DNA from: Brevundimonas pondensis
Lineage (GTDB): Bacteria > Pseudomonadota > Alphaproteobacteria > Caulobacterales > Caulobacteraceae
Length of the DNA: 64,000 nt
Direction of reading: 5' to 3'
NCBI RefSeq assembly: GCF_017487345.1
Contig: NZ_CP062006.1
Location: 248,001-312,000, forward strand
Shown: piece by piece, positions 6,855 to 15,164 of the stretch
Numbering within the stretch: position 1 is the first letter of the stretch
Layout of the letters: each line of letters opens with the position of its first letter
Notes under the pieces: model-generated
Database searches by the model: none
The model's input: only the letters and a program-made list of their open reading frames with translations
What the model was told of the DNA's origin: nothing
Program-made: the position numbers and the translations under genes

Positions 6855-8170
6855 AGATCGAGCTTCCGCACCTATGGACCCCCCGGTCCTATCAAGAGCC
6901 GCTGTGGCGCTATATGCACGGGGGCGGGAAGCGGGCGGTTGCCATCTGGCCTCGCCGCCACGGCAAGGATGATCTGGCGCTTCACTACACCGCCTGCGCA
7001 GCCCATGAGCGCGTCGGGGTCTATTGGCATCTCCTGCCGCAACAGAACCAAGCCCGGAAGGCGATCTGGGACGCGGTGAACCCGCACACCGGTCGCCGGC
7101 GCATTGATGACGCCTTTCCCCATGAGCTGAGGGAGACGACCCGAGAGCAGGACATGCTTATCCGGTTCAAGACCGGAAGCACTTGGCAGGTGATCGGGTC
7201 AGACAACTACGACGCCCTTGTGGGGACGCCGCCCATTGGGGTTGTGTTCTCGGAGTGGGCGCTGAGCAACCCGCAGGCATGGTCGCTGATCCGCCCGATC
7301 CTTCTGGAAAACGGCGGGTGGGCCATGTTCATCACCACGCCACGCGGACGCAACCACGCGCACCGCATGTTCCAGATGGCCGAACAGTCGGATGACTGGT
7401 TCGCGGAGCGCCTGACCTCGGACACGACGGGCGTGTTCACGCCGGAAGCCTTGGCGACTGAGAAAGCGGAACTGATCTCGGAGCGCGGCGAAGGGGATGG
7501 CGAGGCCATCTTCGAGCAGGAATACATGACCTCATGGTCAGCGGCCCTGCCGGGGGCCTACTACGCCAAGCTGGTCGATAAGGCTGAGACCGAGGGACGG
7601 ATCGGGTTTGTCCCCTACAATCCCCAGAAGCAGGTTCACACGGCCTGGGACTTGGGCCGCAACGACGCCACTGTGATCTGGTTCGCGCAGGACAACGGCG
7701 CCGGCTGGGATCTGGTGGACTACTACGCCAACACCAGCGTCGGCATCGATCACTACGTCAAGGTCGTTCAGGACAAGGGCTACATCTACGGGGAGCACCT
7801 TCTCCCCCACGACGCCGAGAACGAGCAGCTCGTCAGCACGACGGGCTCCATCGAAGACACGGTCAAGAGCCTGGGCCTGACCAACGTCCGTGTCGTGCCC
7901 CGCACCAAGTCGGTGGCGAACGACATCAACGAGGTCCGCCAAATCATCCCGGTCTGCCGGTTTGACAAGGACAAGTGCGAAAAGGGCCTGGACGCGCTGC
8001 GGTCGTATCGCCGCGTCTGGGACGAGAAGCTGAAGGCCTATCGCGACACGCCGCTGCATGACTGGGCGAGCGATCCTGCCGACGCTTTCCGCACCCTCGC
8101 AATCGGCAAGCCGCGCGACAAGGGCGCTGTTCACGCCCCCATCCGCCGCAACATTCGAGGTATCTCATGA
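6851..8170 (+). CDS. terL: Terminase large subunit
   Basis: The 439-residue packaging motor has an N-terminal ATPase with Walker A PRRHGKDD (34-41). The Walker B region GVVFSEWA (130-137) keeps the catalytic Glu and has Ser where many terminases have Asp. A coupling-type segment ITTPRGRNH follows (about 172-180). The C-terminal RNase H-like nuclease begins at TAWDLGRNDATV (about 253-264) and ends near DWASDPADAFR. It cuts the concatemer and pumps DNA through the portal encoded next. GTG start overlaps the terS stop. It appears complete. Confidence 0.95.
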   Translation: MKIELPHLWTPRSYQEPLWRYMHGGGKRAVAIWPRRHGKDDLALHYTACAAHERVGVYWHLLPQQNQARKAIWDAVNPHTGRRRIDDAFPHELRETTREQDMLIRFKTGSTWQVIGSDNYDALVGTPPIGVVFSEWALSNPQAWSLIRPILLENGGWAMFITTPRGRNHAHRMFQMAEQSDDWFAERLTSDTTGVFTPEALATEKAELISERGEGDGEAIFEQEYMTSWSAALPGAYYAKLVDKAETEGRIGFVPYNPQKQVHTAWDLGRNDATVIWFAQDNGAGWDLVDYYANTSVGIDHYVKVVQDKGYIYGEHLLPHDAENEQLVSTTGSIEDTVKSLGLTNVRVVPRTKSVANDINEVRQIIPVCRFDKDKCEKGLDALRSYRRVWDEKLKAYRDTPLHDWASDPADAFRTLAIGKPRDKGAVHAPIRRNIRGIS

Positions 8171-8192
8171 GCGCTAACGGATCGCGGCCCTG

Positions 8193-10292
8193 ATGACCGA
8201 CCGCATGGATGATTCGCAGCTTCAGAGCATCGTCGCGGCCGAGATCGCTGACGCCGTGTCGTTCATTGATGACGACATTGGCCCGCAGCGCGTCAGGGCG
8301 GTGGATTACTACTTCGGGCGTCCGTTCGGGGACGAAGAGCCCGGCCGGTCGCAGATTGTCTCGCGTGACGTGCACGACATGATTTCGGCGGCCATGCCGA
8401 GCCTGATGCGCATCTTCTTCGGCCCGGAGAATGTGGTCGAGTTCGAGCCCTACGGCCCCGAAGATGTGGACGAGGCTGAACAGAAGACCGACTACGTCAA
8501 CTACATCGTCACCACGGACAACGACGGCTTCGAAATCTTCTACGCGGTGCTGAAGAATGCGCTGCGGGAGAAGGTGGGGATTACCAAGACCTGGTGGGAC
8601 AACTCCGAGGAGGTCTGCACCCGCAGCTATACGGGGCTGGATGAAGACGGCCTGACGCTGCTGTTGGAAGATCTGAACAAGGCCCGCAAGGCCGAGTTGG
8701 TCGAGTCCTCGGAGGATGAGGCCGGGTTGTCGGTCCGGATCAAGCTGACCCGTCCGGTGGACAAGGTCTGCATCGAAGCGATCCCGCCCGAAGAGTTCCT
8801 GATCTCCCGCGACGCCCGGTCGCTGGACGAAGCGGCCTTTAAGGCGCACCGCACCACCAAGACTGTCTCTGACCTGATCGCTCTCGGCTATGATCGGGAA
8901 GACATCGAAGCCGGGGCGTCGGATGATCTGGACTGGAACGAAGAGCGCCAGGCCCGCAACCCGGCCCTGAATGGCTTGGACGACGCCATTGACCCGACGA
9001 TGCGTCAGGTTCTCTACGTCGAAGCCTATGTGCGGGCTGACTACGACGGCGACGGCATCGCGGAGCTGATGAAGGTCTGCACTGTCGGGCCGGGCTACAA
9101 GGTCATCCACAAGGAGCCGGCGGACGATCACCCGTTCGCGGACTTCCACGTCGATCCCGAGCCGCACACCTTCTTCGGGGAGTCGCTGGCCGATAAGACC
9201 ATGGACGTGCAGGAGAGCAAGTCTCGCCTGTTGCGCGCCGGGTTCGACGGACTGGCGCAGAGCCTGTTCCCGCGCACCGTGGTTGGTCGCAACGGCAACA
9301 TGGAGGACGCGCTCAACACCGAGGTGGGGGCGGTCCTGCGGGCTGATGGGGATGCCTCGTCGGCCTATTTCTTCCAGGCGGCGCCGAACACGGCTCAGCA
9401 TGCCTTCCCCTTCCTGACCTACATGGACGAGCTGCGGGAGAACCGCACCGGCATGTCGAAGGTCTCGATGGGATTGGACGCGGAGGCGCTTCAGAACACC
9501 ACGGCCACGGCGGCCGAGGGCAACTTCACCCGCTCGCAGGAGCGTATCGAACTGATGGCGCGCATCCTGGCGTCGGGCATGCGCAAGCTGTTCCGCCGGG
9601 TCGCGGTGCTGGTCACGGAGAACCAGCGCGCCGAACGCATGGTGAAGCTGCGTAACAAGTGGGTTCCGATGGACCCGCGCGCGTGGCGCTCCGACATGAA
9701 CGTGATCTGCAACGTCGGTCTGGGGGGCGGGTCGCCGGAACAGAAGATCAGCGTCCTTTCGATGATCGCCGGCAAGCAGGAAGCCATCATGCTCCAGACC
9801 GGGCCGGACAATCCACTGGTCACGGTGAAGCAGTATCATACGACCCTGTCGAAGCTGGTCCAGGAGGCGGGCTTCAAGAACCCCGACGCCTTCTTCACCG
9901 ATCCTGAATCGGACGAGGTTAAGCAGCGCATGGCGGCGAAGGCGCAAGAGCCGCCCCCGCCCGATCCGAAGGTGGTTGAGGCCGAACAGCGCCTGCAACT
10001 GGAGGCGCAGAAGGCCGAAGCCCAGATGCAGTTTCAGGTGCAGAAGGCGGCCGCCGATCTGCAAATCGCCCGCGAGAAAATGGCCATGGACATCGAGGCC
10101 CAGCGCGAGAAGCAGCGGCTCGAAGCCGAGTTCCGCCGTGAGCAGGCCGTCGCCGAGCTTCAACTGAAGCGGGACGAGATGGCCATGGAGTTCGAGTTGA
10201 AGCGCCAGGCCAACGAACTGAACGCGCAAGCCAAGGTCGCGGCAGCGTCCACCACGGTCAACGGACCGGAGCAGGGGGGTGAGCCCGGATGA
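8193..10292 (+). CDS. Portal protein
   Basis: A 699-residue portal of the P22-like type. The N-terminal two thirds carries typical pieces such as SQIVSRDVHDMISAAMPSLM and the TGMSKVSMGLDAEALQNTTA segment (about residues 415-440). The last about 130 residues are a long charged coiled coil, rich in Gln, Glu, Lys and Ala, comparable to the helical barrel extension of P22 gp1. Twelve copies form the DNA channel at one head vertex and bind the terminase, scaffold and adaptor. Position between terL and the scaffold and coat genes agrees. Confidence 0.93.
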   Translation: MTDRMDDSQLQSIVAAEIADAVSFIDDDIGPQRVRAVDYYFGRPFGDEEPGRSQIVSRDVHDMISAAMPSLMRIFFGPENVVEFEPYGPEDVDEAEQKTDYVNYIVTTDNDGFEIFYAVLKNALREKVGITKTWWDNSEEVCTRSYTGLDEDGLTLLLEDLNKARKAELVESSEDEAGLSVRIKLTRPVDKVCIEAIPPEEFLISRDARSLDEAAFKAHRTTKTVSDLIALGYDREDIEAGASDDLDWNEERQARNPALNGLDDAIDPTMRQVLYVEAYVRADYDGDGIAELMKVCTVGPGYKVIHKEPADDHPFADFHVDPEPHTFFGESLADKTMDVQESKSRLLRAGFDGLAQSLFPRTVVGRNGNMEDALNTEVGAVLRADGDASSAYFFQAAPNTAQHAFPFLTYMDELRENRTGMSKVSMGLDAEALQNTTATAAEGNFTRSQERIELMARILASGMRKLFRRVAVLVTENQRAERMVKLRNKWVPMDPRAWRSDMNVICNVGLGGGSPEQKISVLSMIAGKQEAIMLQTGPDNPLVTVKQYHTTLSKLVQEAGFKNPDAFFTDPESDEVKQRMAAKAQEPPPPDPKVVEAEQRLQLEAQKAEAQMQFQVQKAAADLQIAREKMAMDIEAQREKQRLEAEFRREQAVAELQLKRDEMAMEFELKRQANELNAQAKVAAASTTVNGPEQGGEPG

Positions 10293-10615
10293 TCCGCGCC
10301 TTCCTGCGTCGCCTGATCCTGCGTTGGCTCCCCGTCTCGGTCCTGGCTGAACTGCCCGAAGACCGGGTGCAACAGGCCCTCATGCGGGGCCGCCGGTCCG
10401 CCACGCTGCTTGCCGACGAGACCCTGTCCGAAGCCTTTGCCGAGATCGAAGCCAAGCTGTCAGCCGAGTGGCGGGACAGCGCCTCGCTCTCTCAAGATAA
10501 GCGCGAAGTCCTGTTCCATCAGGTGGCCGCGCTCCAGTCCATCCGAGCCCAGCTTAAGCGCTGGTCGGAGGACGCTGTCTATCTCGCCGACCGGATCGAA
10601 AAAGCCGGTCGGTAA
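10289..10615 (+). CDS. Phage head-region protein of unknown function (108 aa)
   Basis: ATG overlaps the portal stop. The product is helical, with a basic N-terminus (RRLILRWLP) and a central EIEAKLSAEWRDSA segment. Small genes between portal and scaffold are common in this phage type; no function is assigned. Confidence 0.55.
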   Translation: MIRAFLRRLILRWLPVSVLAELPEDRVQQALMRGRRSATLLADETLSEAFAEIEAKLSAEWRDSASLSQDKREVLFHQVAALQSIRAQLKRWSEDAVYLADRIEKAGR

Positions 10616-10656
10616 CAGCGGTCACGGCGCAGCCAACCGCGCAACCCCGAGAAAAC

Positions 10657-11634
10657 ATGACTGACACCAGCACCTCGCAAGAGACTGGCATCACGGAGGC
10701 GCAAGCCGCCGAACGTCTGCTGTCCCACTACCAGTCGGAAGACCACGGACCACAGGACGAGACGGGGGCCGATGAGCCCCAGCCCGAGGAAGAGGACGCC
10801 GAGGCCACAGAGGCTGAAGCCGACGACCCCGAAGGCGAACCTGACGCAGACCCCGAAGAGACCCCGGAGGGCGAACAGGACACCAGCCAAACCTTCAAAG
10901 TGAAAGTTGACGGCGAGGAACTGGACGTGCCGCTGGATGAGCTTCTGAAGGGCTACTCCCGCGAACAGGTATTCACCCGCCGGATGCAGGCGCTGGCAGA
11001 GGACAAGAAGTCCACTGATGCCGAGCGCCAAACCCTGGCGGAAACGCGCACCCAATATTCGAGCCGTCTGGAGGCTCTGAACGAGGTTCTGAAAGCCAGC
11101 GAGCCGAGGGTTGATCAAAGCCTTCGGCAGTCCAACCCCGCCGAATGGTCAGCTCAGATGCTTCAGCATCGTGAATGGGCCGAACAGGCGCGGGTGGTCG
11201 AGGCGGAACAGTCGCGATTGAGCGAGGAAACCGCCCACGAAGAGGCCAATGCCCGTGCGGACTACGTCAAACAGGAGGGCGAACTGCTTTTGGCAGCACT
11301 CCCCGAATGGAAAGACGCCGCCGTCGCCAAGGCTGAACAAACCGCGCTGGTGGAATATGGCCGGTCCATCGGACTAAGCCAGGACGAGATCGACAACATC
11401 GCGGATCACCGCGTCGTCGTTGCTCTCCGCAAAGCCATGCTGTTCGACCAACTGAAGGCCAAGGCTCCCGACACGCGGGCCAAGGTCGATCAGGTCAAGA
11501 CGGCACGGCCGGGACCGAAGACACCACCCTCCAGGGCCACCGAGACAAAAGCCGCGCGTGATCGTCTCGCGGCGGAAGGCAGCACTGACGCAGCCGCCCG
11601 CCTGATCCTCATGAAACAATCACGGAGGGCCTGA
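10657..11634 (+). CDS. Scaffolding protein
   Basis: The 325-residue product has a strongly acidic, disordered first quarter (about 25-85, rich in Glu, Asp and Pro). A short ordered piece FKVKVDGEELDVPLDELLKGYSREQ (about 86-110) is typical of scaffold proteins of P22-like phages. Long helical coiled-coil regions follow, then a basic C-terminus suited to coat binding. It would guide procapsid assembly and leave before or during packaging. It is placed directly before the coat gene, with its TGA overlapping the coat ATG. Confidence 0.85.
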   Translation: MTDTSTSQETGITEAQAAERLLSHYQSEDHGPQDETGADEPQPEEEDAEATEAEADDPEGEPDADPEETPEGEQDTSQTFKVKVDGEELDVPLDELLKGYSREQVFTRRMQALAEDKKSTDAERQTLAETRTQYSSRLEALNEVLKASEPRVDQSLRQSNPAEWSAQMLQHREWAEQARVVEAEQSRLSEETAHEEANARADYVKQEGELLLAALPEWKDAAVAKAEQTALVEYGRSIGLSQDEIDNIADHRVVVALRKAMLFDQLKAKAPDTRAKVDQVKTARPGPKTPPSRATETKAARDRLAAEGSTDAAARLILMKQSRRA

Positions 11635-12605
11635 TGGCCGCCCCTACGAACACCTTTACCCGCTATGATGCGGTCGGTGTCCGCGAAGACCTCTCGGACA
11701 TCATCTACGATATCAGCCCGGTCGAAGTGCCGCTGCTGACCAACATCGGCAAGAAGAAGGCCAAGCAGACCTTCTTCGAGTGGCAGACCGACGCCCTCGC
11801 CGCCGCCGTCACCACCAATGCGGTGATCGAAGGCGACGACACGGCGGCTATCGCCGTTTCGCCCACCACGCGCGTCGGCAACTACACCCAGATCTCCAAG
11901 AAGGCCTTCACCATCTCGGGCACTCTGGAGGCCACCGACCGTGCCGGTCGCGCCGAGGAAGCCGCTTACCAGAAGGCCAAGCGCCTGAAGGAGCTGAAGC
12001 GGGACATGGAGGCCACCCTGACTTCCTCGCAGGTCGCGGTGGCCGGCGACAACAGCACGGCCCGCAAGACCGCCGCGCTGGACCCTTGGCTGAAGACCAA
12101 CCGCAACAACGGCAACGGCGGCACTGGTGACTATGCCTACACCGCCACGCCGATCACGGCCCGCACCGCCGCCACCACGGCGAACATTCGCACCTTCAGC
12201 GAGACGATCCTGAAGGACATCATCAAGCAGCAATGGTCGTCCGGTGGGCAGACCAAGATGCTGATGGTGGGGCCGTTCAACAAGTCGGTCGTGTCCGGCT
12301 TCGCGGGCATTGCGGCTCAGCGCCACAACGTCAGCGGCGCCCAGCAAGGCACCATCATTGGCGCGGCTGATGTCTATGTTTCGGACTTCGGCAACGTCAG
12401 CGTGGTTCCCAACCGGTTCATGCCGGAAGACCGGGCCTACCTGATCGACCCGGAATACCTGTCGCTGGCCACCCTGCGTCCGGTGTTCTCCGAGAAGCTG
12501 GCCAAGACCGGCGACTCCGAGAAGTTCCACCTGCTGACCGAATACGGCCTGCAAGTGGACAACGAGAAGGCCCACGCCGTCGCGCGTGACCTTGCCGCCG
12601 CCTAA
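11634..12605 (+). CDS. Major capsid (coat) protein, SU10/DUF5309-like
   Basis: The 323-residue product opens with NTFTRYDAVGVREDLSDIIY and SPVEVPLLTNIGKKKAKQT. It carries the KAFTISGTLEATDRAGRAEE block, all typical of the DUF5309/SU10-like HK97-fold coat family. The C-terminal region PEYLSLATLRPVFSEKLAKTGD also fits. It is followed at once by a strong terminator, as expected for the most highly expressed virion gene. Confidence 0.9.
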   Translation: MAAPTNTFTRYDAVGVREDLSDIIYDISPVEVPLLTNIGKKKAKQTFFEWQTDALAAAVTTNAVIEGDDTAAIAVSPTTRVGNYTQISKKAFTISGTLEATDRAGRAEEAAYQKAKRLKELKRDMEATLTSSQVAVAGDNSTARKTAALDPWLKTNRNNGNGGTGDYAYTATPITARTAATTANIRTFSETILKDIIKQQWSSGGQTKMLMVGPFNKSVVSGFAGIAAQRHNVSGAQQGTIIGAADVYVSDFGNVSVVPNRFMPEDRAYLIDPEYLSLATLRPVFSEKLAKTGDSEKFHLLTEYGLQVDNEKAHAVARDLAAA

Positions 12606-12627
12606 CCGGGCCGCAGCCTGAAACTGG

Positions 12628-12658
12628 AAGGGGTCGGTCTTCGGATCGGCCCCTTTTT
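12628..12658 (+). terminator. Terminator after coat gene
   Basis: Stem AAGGGGTCGGTC, loop TTCG, stem GATCGGCCCCTT followed by TTT, starting 23 bases after the coat stop. It probably sets a drop in expression between the coat gene and the downstream tail genes. Confidence 0.85.
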
Positions 12659-12672
12659 CATGGGGGGGGCGC

Positions 12673-13020
12673 ATGGCCCGACGATTGCTCGACTACGACC
12701 CCCTGCTGGGGATCACCGAGTTCATTCACTACGACGCCCAGACCGGCGCCACCTTCATCGAAACGGTGGAAGACGAAACGGCTCTGGTCGAGGCCAACAA
12801 GGCCGAATTCAACAGCCACGTCACCAAAGGCTGGGGAAACGGCGAAGAGCTGGACCCCAAGAACCGCGTGCTGCGCCTGAGCGCCACGAAGGTCGCGGAC
12901 CTGACGCGTCGGGGCGTCCTTCAAGACCCGGTCAAGCTGATGGCGTGGGCCGATACCGATGAGGCGATCCCGTATCGGACGCGCCCCGGAAAGCTCAAGG
13001 GAACGGGGAGAATGGTATGA
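12673..13020 (+). CDS. Phage structural-region protein of unknown function (115 aa)
   Basis: Contains LLGITEFIHYDAQTGATFIE near the N-terminus and a basic C-terminus (RTRPGKLKGTGRM). Its stop overlaps the glycosyltransferase start (ATGA). Proteins of this shape occur after the coat gene in related phages, but no role is known to me. Confidence 0.55.
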   Translation: MARRLLDYDPLLGITEFIHYDAQTGATFIETVEDETALVEANKAEFNSHVTKGWGNGEELDPKNRVLRLSATKVADLTRRGVLQDPVKLMAWADTDEAIPYRTRPGKLKGTGRMV

Positions 13021-13682
13021 CCGTCAAGGTTATGGTCGGCATTCCGGCTCGTGACACGGTGATGACCGGCTTCGCGCATTCGCTTGCCGTGATGATGGGC
13101 GCTTCGGCCTGTGTTCCCGATTTGGAACTGCGGCTGGTCACGCAGTCCGGCACCCTGATCTGCGACCAACGCTCCAAGCTGGCGCAATCCTGCCTGGACG
13201 AGGGCTGCGACTGGCTGATGATGCTGGACAGCGACATGCGCTTTCCGGCGGACACGCTGCTGCGCCTGCTTAAGCACAATGAGCCCATCGTCACCGCCAA
13301 CTATTCCACCCGGCGATCGCCGTCCGAACCGGTGGCCTTCCGGTCGCTGAAGACCTGCGAGAAGCTCTACACCGAAGCCGAAAGCGAGGGGCTGGAAGAG
13401 TGCGCCGCCAACGGCATGGGCGTGTCGCTGATCCACCGCTCGGTGTTCGAGGCGATGGAAAAGCCGTGGTTCTACATCCCCTACATCCCAGCCTCTGACG
13501 GGCATTGGGGCGAAGATGTCTGGTTCTGCAATCAGGCGCGCAAGGCCGGGTTCGCCACGCTGGTTGATCACGACCTGTCCCGGTCGGTGAAGCACATCGG
13601 CCTGCGGGAATACGACTACATCGACGCCCTCGCCGTGAAGGACGAGGTGGTCGCGAAGTGGAGGTCCGAGCATGTCGCTTGA
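13017..13682 (+). CDS. GT-A fold glycosyltransferase-like protein in virion operon
   Basis: The 221-residue product starts KVMVGIPARDTVMTGF. It has the nucleotide-sugar metal motif DSDM (71-74) in the phrase LMMLDSDMRFP, an acceptor-side NGMGVSLIHRSVF (about 135-148) and a late GEDVWFC block with acidic residues. This is the GT-A/GT2-like layout without membrane segments. It may modify a virion protein, phage DNA or the host surface. It is coupled to the 115-aa gene and to the adaptor gene by 4- and 11-base overlaps, so it is expressed with structural genes. Confidence 0.75.
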   Translation: MTVKVMVGIPARDTVMTGFAHSLAVMMGASACVPDLELRLVTQSGTLICDQRSKLAQSCLDEGCDWLMMLDSDMRFPADTLLRLLKHNEPIVTANYSTRRSPSEPVAFRSLKTCEKLYTEAESEGLEECAANGMGVSLIHRSVFEAMEKPWFYIPYIPASDGHWGEDVWFCNQARKAGFATLVDHDLSRSVKHIGLREYDYIDALAVKDEVVAKWRSEHVA

Positions 13683-14274
13683 GACCTATTCCGACCTTTG
13701 CGAAGCCATTGCGGGCTGGCTGAACCGCTCGGACCTGACGGCGCGCGTCCCCGACTTCATCCGTCTGGCTGAAGCCCAGATGAACCGGCAACTGGACTGC
13801 CGGCAGATGGTCCAGACCATGCAGATTTCGATTTCCGGCGAGGACTACTGGCTTCCTAACGACTTCGCCGGAGTGAAGTCCCTGCGGTTGGACGGAACGC
13901 CCTCGACCGCCCCGGAATACGTGCTGCCGGAAGCCTTGGATGACGCGTTCGCCGCGCCGGGCCGTCCGTGCCGCTACACGATCACCGACCGGATCGTCTT
14001 CGACCCCGTTCCCGATGGGGTCCATGCGGGCCGCCTTCGATACCGCAAGCGCCTGTGCCCGCTGTCCGCGACGAACCGGTGCAACTGGCTCCTTAAGCAG
14101 CACCCCGACGCCTACCTCTACGGCGCCCTCGTTCAGGCCGCGCCGTATCTCGAAGACGACGACCGCGTGGGCGTGTGGGGCGGCTTCTTCAACGCCGCCA
14201 TCGACCAGATCAACGCAGACGACAAGCGACAGGCCTTCCCAGGAACGGTCAATGCGCGTGGGAGGCCCCTGTGA
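13672..14274 (+). CDS. Head-to-tail adaptor protein
   Basis: The 200-residue product begins LETYSDLCEAIAGWLNRSDL, then IRLAEAQMNRQLDCRQM. This is the usual opening of phage adaptor proteins that dock under the portal in short-tailed phages (P22 gp4-like role). The C-terminal part LLKQHPDAYLYGALVQAAPYL is also typical. It ends with a GTGA overlap to the next gene. Confidence 0.75.
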   Translation: MSLETYSDLCEAIAGWLNRSDLTARVPDFIRLAEAQMNRQLDCRQMVQTMQISISGEDYWLPNDFAGVKSLRLDGTPSTAPEYVLPEALDDAFAAPGRPCRYTITDRIVFDPVPDGVHAGRLRYRKRLCPLSATNRCNWLLKQHPDAYLYGALVQAAPYLEDDDRVGVWGGFFNAAIDQINADDKRQAFPGTVNARGRPL

Positions 14275-14834
14275 CCGTCACGATCACCTATACCGGCGCC
14301 ACCCCGACGATTGATGCCGATGAGGACACCTGGGGCGCTGAACTGAACACGGACGCTCTGGCTCCGATCAAGGCCGATCTGGACGCTTTGGCGGTTCAGG
14401 GCAACGCGACCGAGACTGTGGCCGGGGCGGCCCTCCCCAAGGCGGGCGGGACGATGACCGGCGAGATCAAGCTGGGCGACACCGGCCCGACCTCCACGGA
14501 CTCGGCAGGCTTTCGCGCCGCTCCGGTGATCGACTTTGACGCCGACAAGACGCTGATCCTGACCGATGCAGGCAAAACGCTACGCCTGACCGGCGCGACG
14601 GCGCGGACCCTGATCATCCCCCCAGTGGGCTCGGTCGGCTTCCCGGTCGGGACCGTGATCGTCCTGCGCAACTCAGGCTCAGCCGCTCTGACTGTGGCGC
14701 GCGGATCGGGCGTTGTCCTGACCCTGGCGGGCTCTGCGACCAACAAGAACTGCGCTGTCGCAACTCGCGGTCAGGCCACACTGCTCCATGAGGCAACCAA
14801 TAACTGGGTGTTGTCGGGGGTTGGCGTCTCTTGA
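14271..14834 (+). CDS. Virion protein, possible short tail fibre/adapter (187 aa)
   Basis: Start GTG at 14,271 overlaps the adaptor stop. The N-terminus (TITYTGATPTIDADEDTWGAELN) and the KAGGTMTGEIKLGD segment (about 60-75) are typical of phage tail-fibre proteins. The rest is predicted beta-rich. It may form a minor fibre or appendage. TTGA overlap with the next gene. Confidence 0.6.
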   Translation: MTVTITYTGATPTIDADEDTWGAELNTDALAPIKADLDALAVQGNATETVAGAALPKAGGTMTGEIKLGDTGPTSTDSAGFRAAPVIDFDADKTLILTDAGKTLRLTGATARTLIIPPVGSVGFPVGTVIVLRNSGSAALTVARGSGVVLTLAGSATNKNCAVATRGQATLLHEATNNWVLSGVGVS

Positions 14835-15163
14835 GCGGGGCGCTGTGCGTGATGCTGGGCGCTGGGGAGATGGTCGCAACCGCGAGCCCTAACAGCGTTT
14901 ATGGTTCGGGCTTCGCGGGTCCCATTTCGACCGAAGCGACGACGGTTACGGTCGGCGGCGGCGTCGGCCCATTCACTTATGCGTGGGCGCGGACTTCCGG
15001 CGCAGGCGGCGCGGCCAATGTGCCGAATGGCTCGACAACGCAGTTCACTGCCAGCATGGGTTCTGGCCAAACGCTCGCGTCGGTATTTGCCTGCGTCGTT
15101 ACAGACACCGCCACCGGAAAGTCGGTCCAGGTCAGCGTTGACGCCGCATGGGACGCTTTCTGA
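14831..15163 (+). CDS. Ig-like virion protein (110 aa)
   Basis: Translation starts at a TTG overlapping the previous stop. The product is a single beta-sandwich-like domain with VTVGGGVGPFTYAWARTSGA and a FACVVTDTATGKSVQVSV strand pair. This matches Ig/PKD-like repeats found on phage surfaces, where they bind carbohydrates weakly. A displayed decoration or tail protein is likely. Confidence 0.55.
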   Translation: MSGALCVMLGAGEMVATASPNSVYGSGFAGPISTEATTVTVGGGVGPFTYAWARTSGAGGAANVPNGSTTQFTASMGSGQTLASVFACVVTDTATGKSVQVSVDAAWDAF

Positions 15164-15164
15164 C

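Noticed and set aside
6851..8170. Defective terminase because of Ser in place of the Walker B Asp
   Set aside because: The catalytic Glu is kept, and I recall FSEW-type Walker B segments as common in this terminase subgroup; rest of the motor and nuclease look intact.
7944..10229. Long open frame (761 codons) on the minus strand across the portal gene
   Set aside because: It is a GC-rich antisense shadow: Arg/His/Leu/Gly-rich product without motifs, while the plus strand encodes a well-recognised portal protein.
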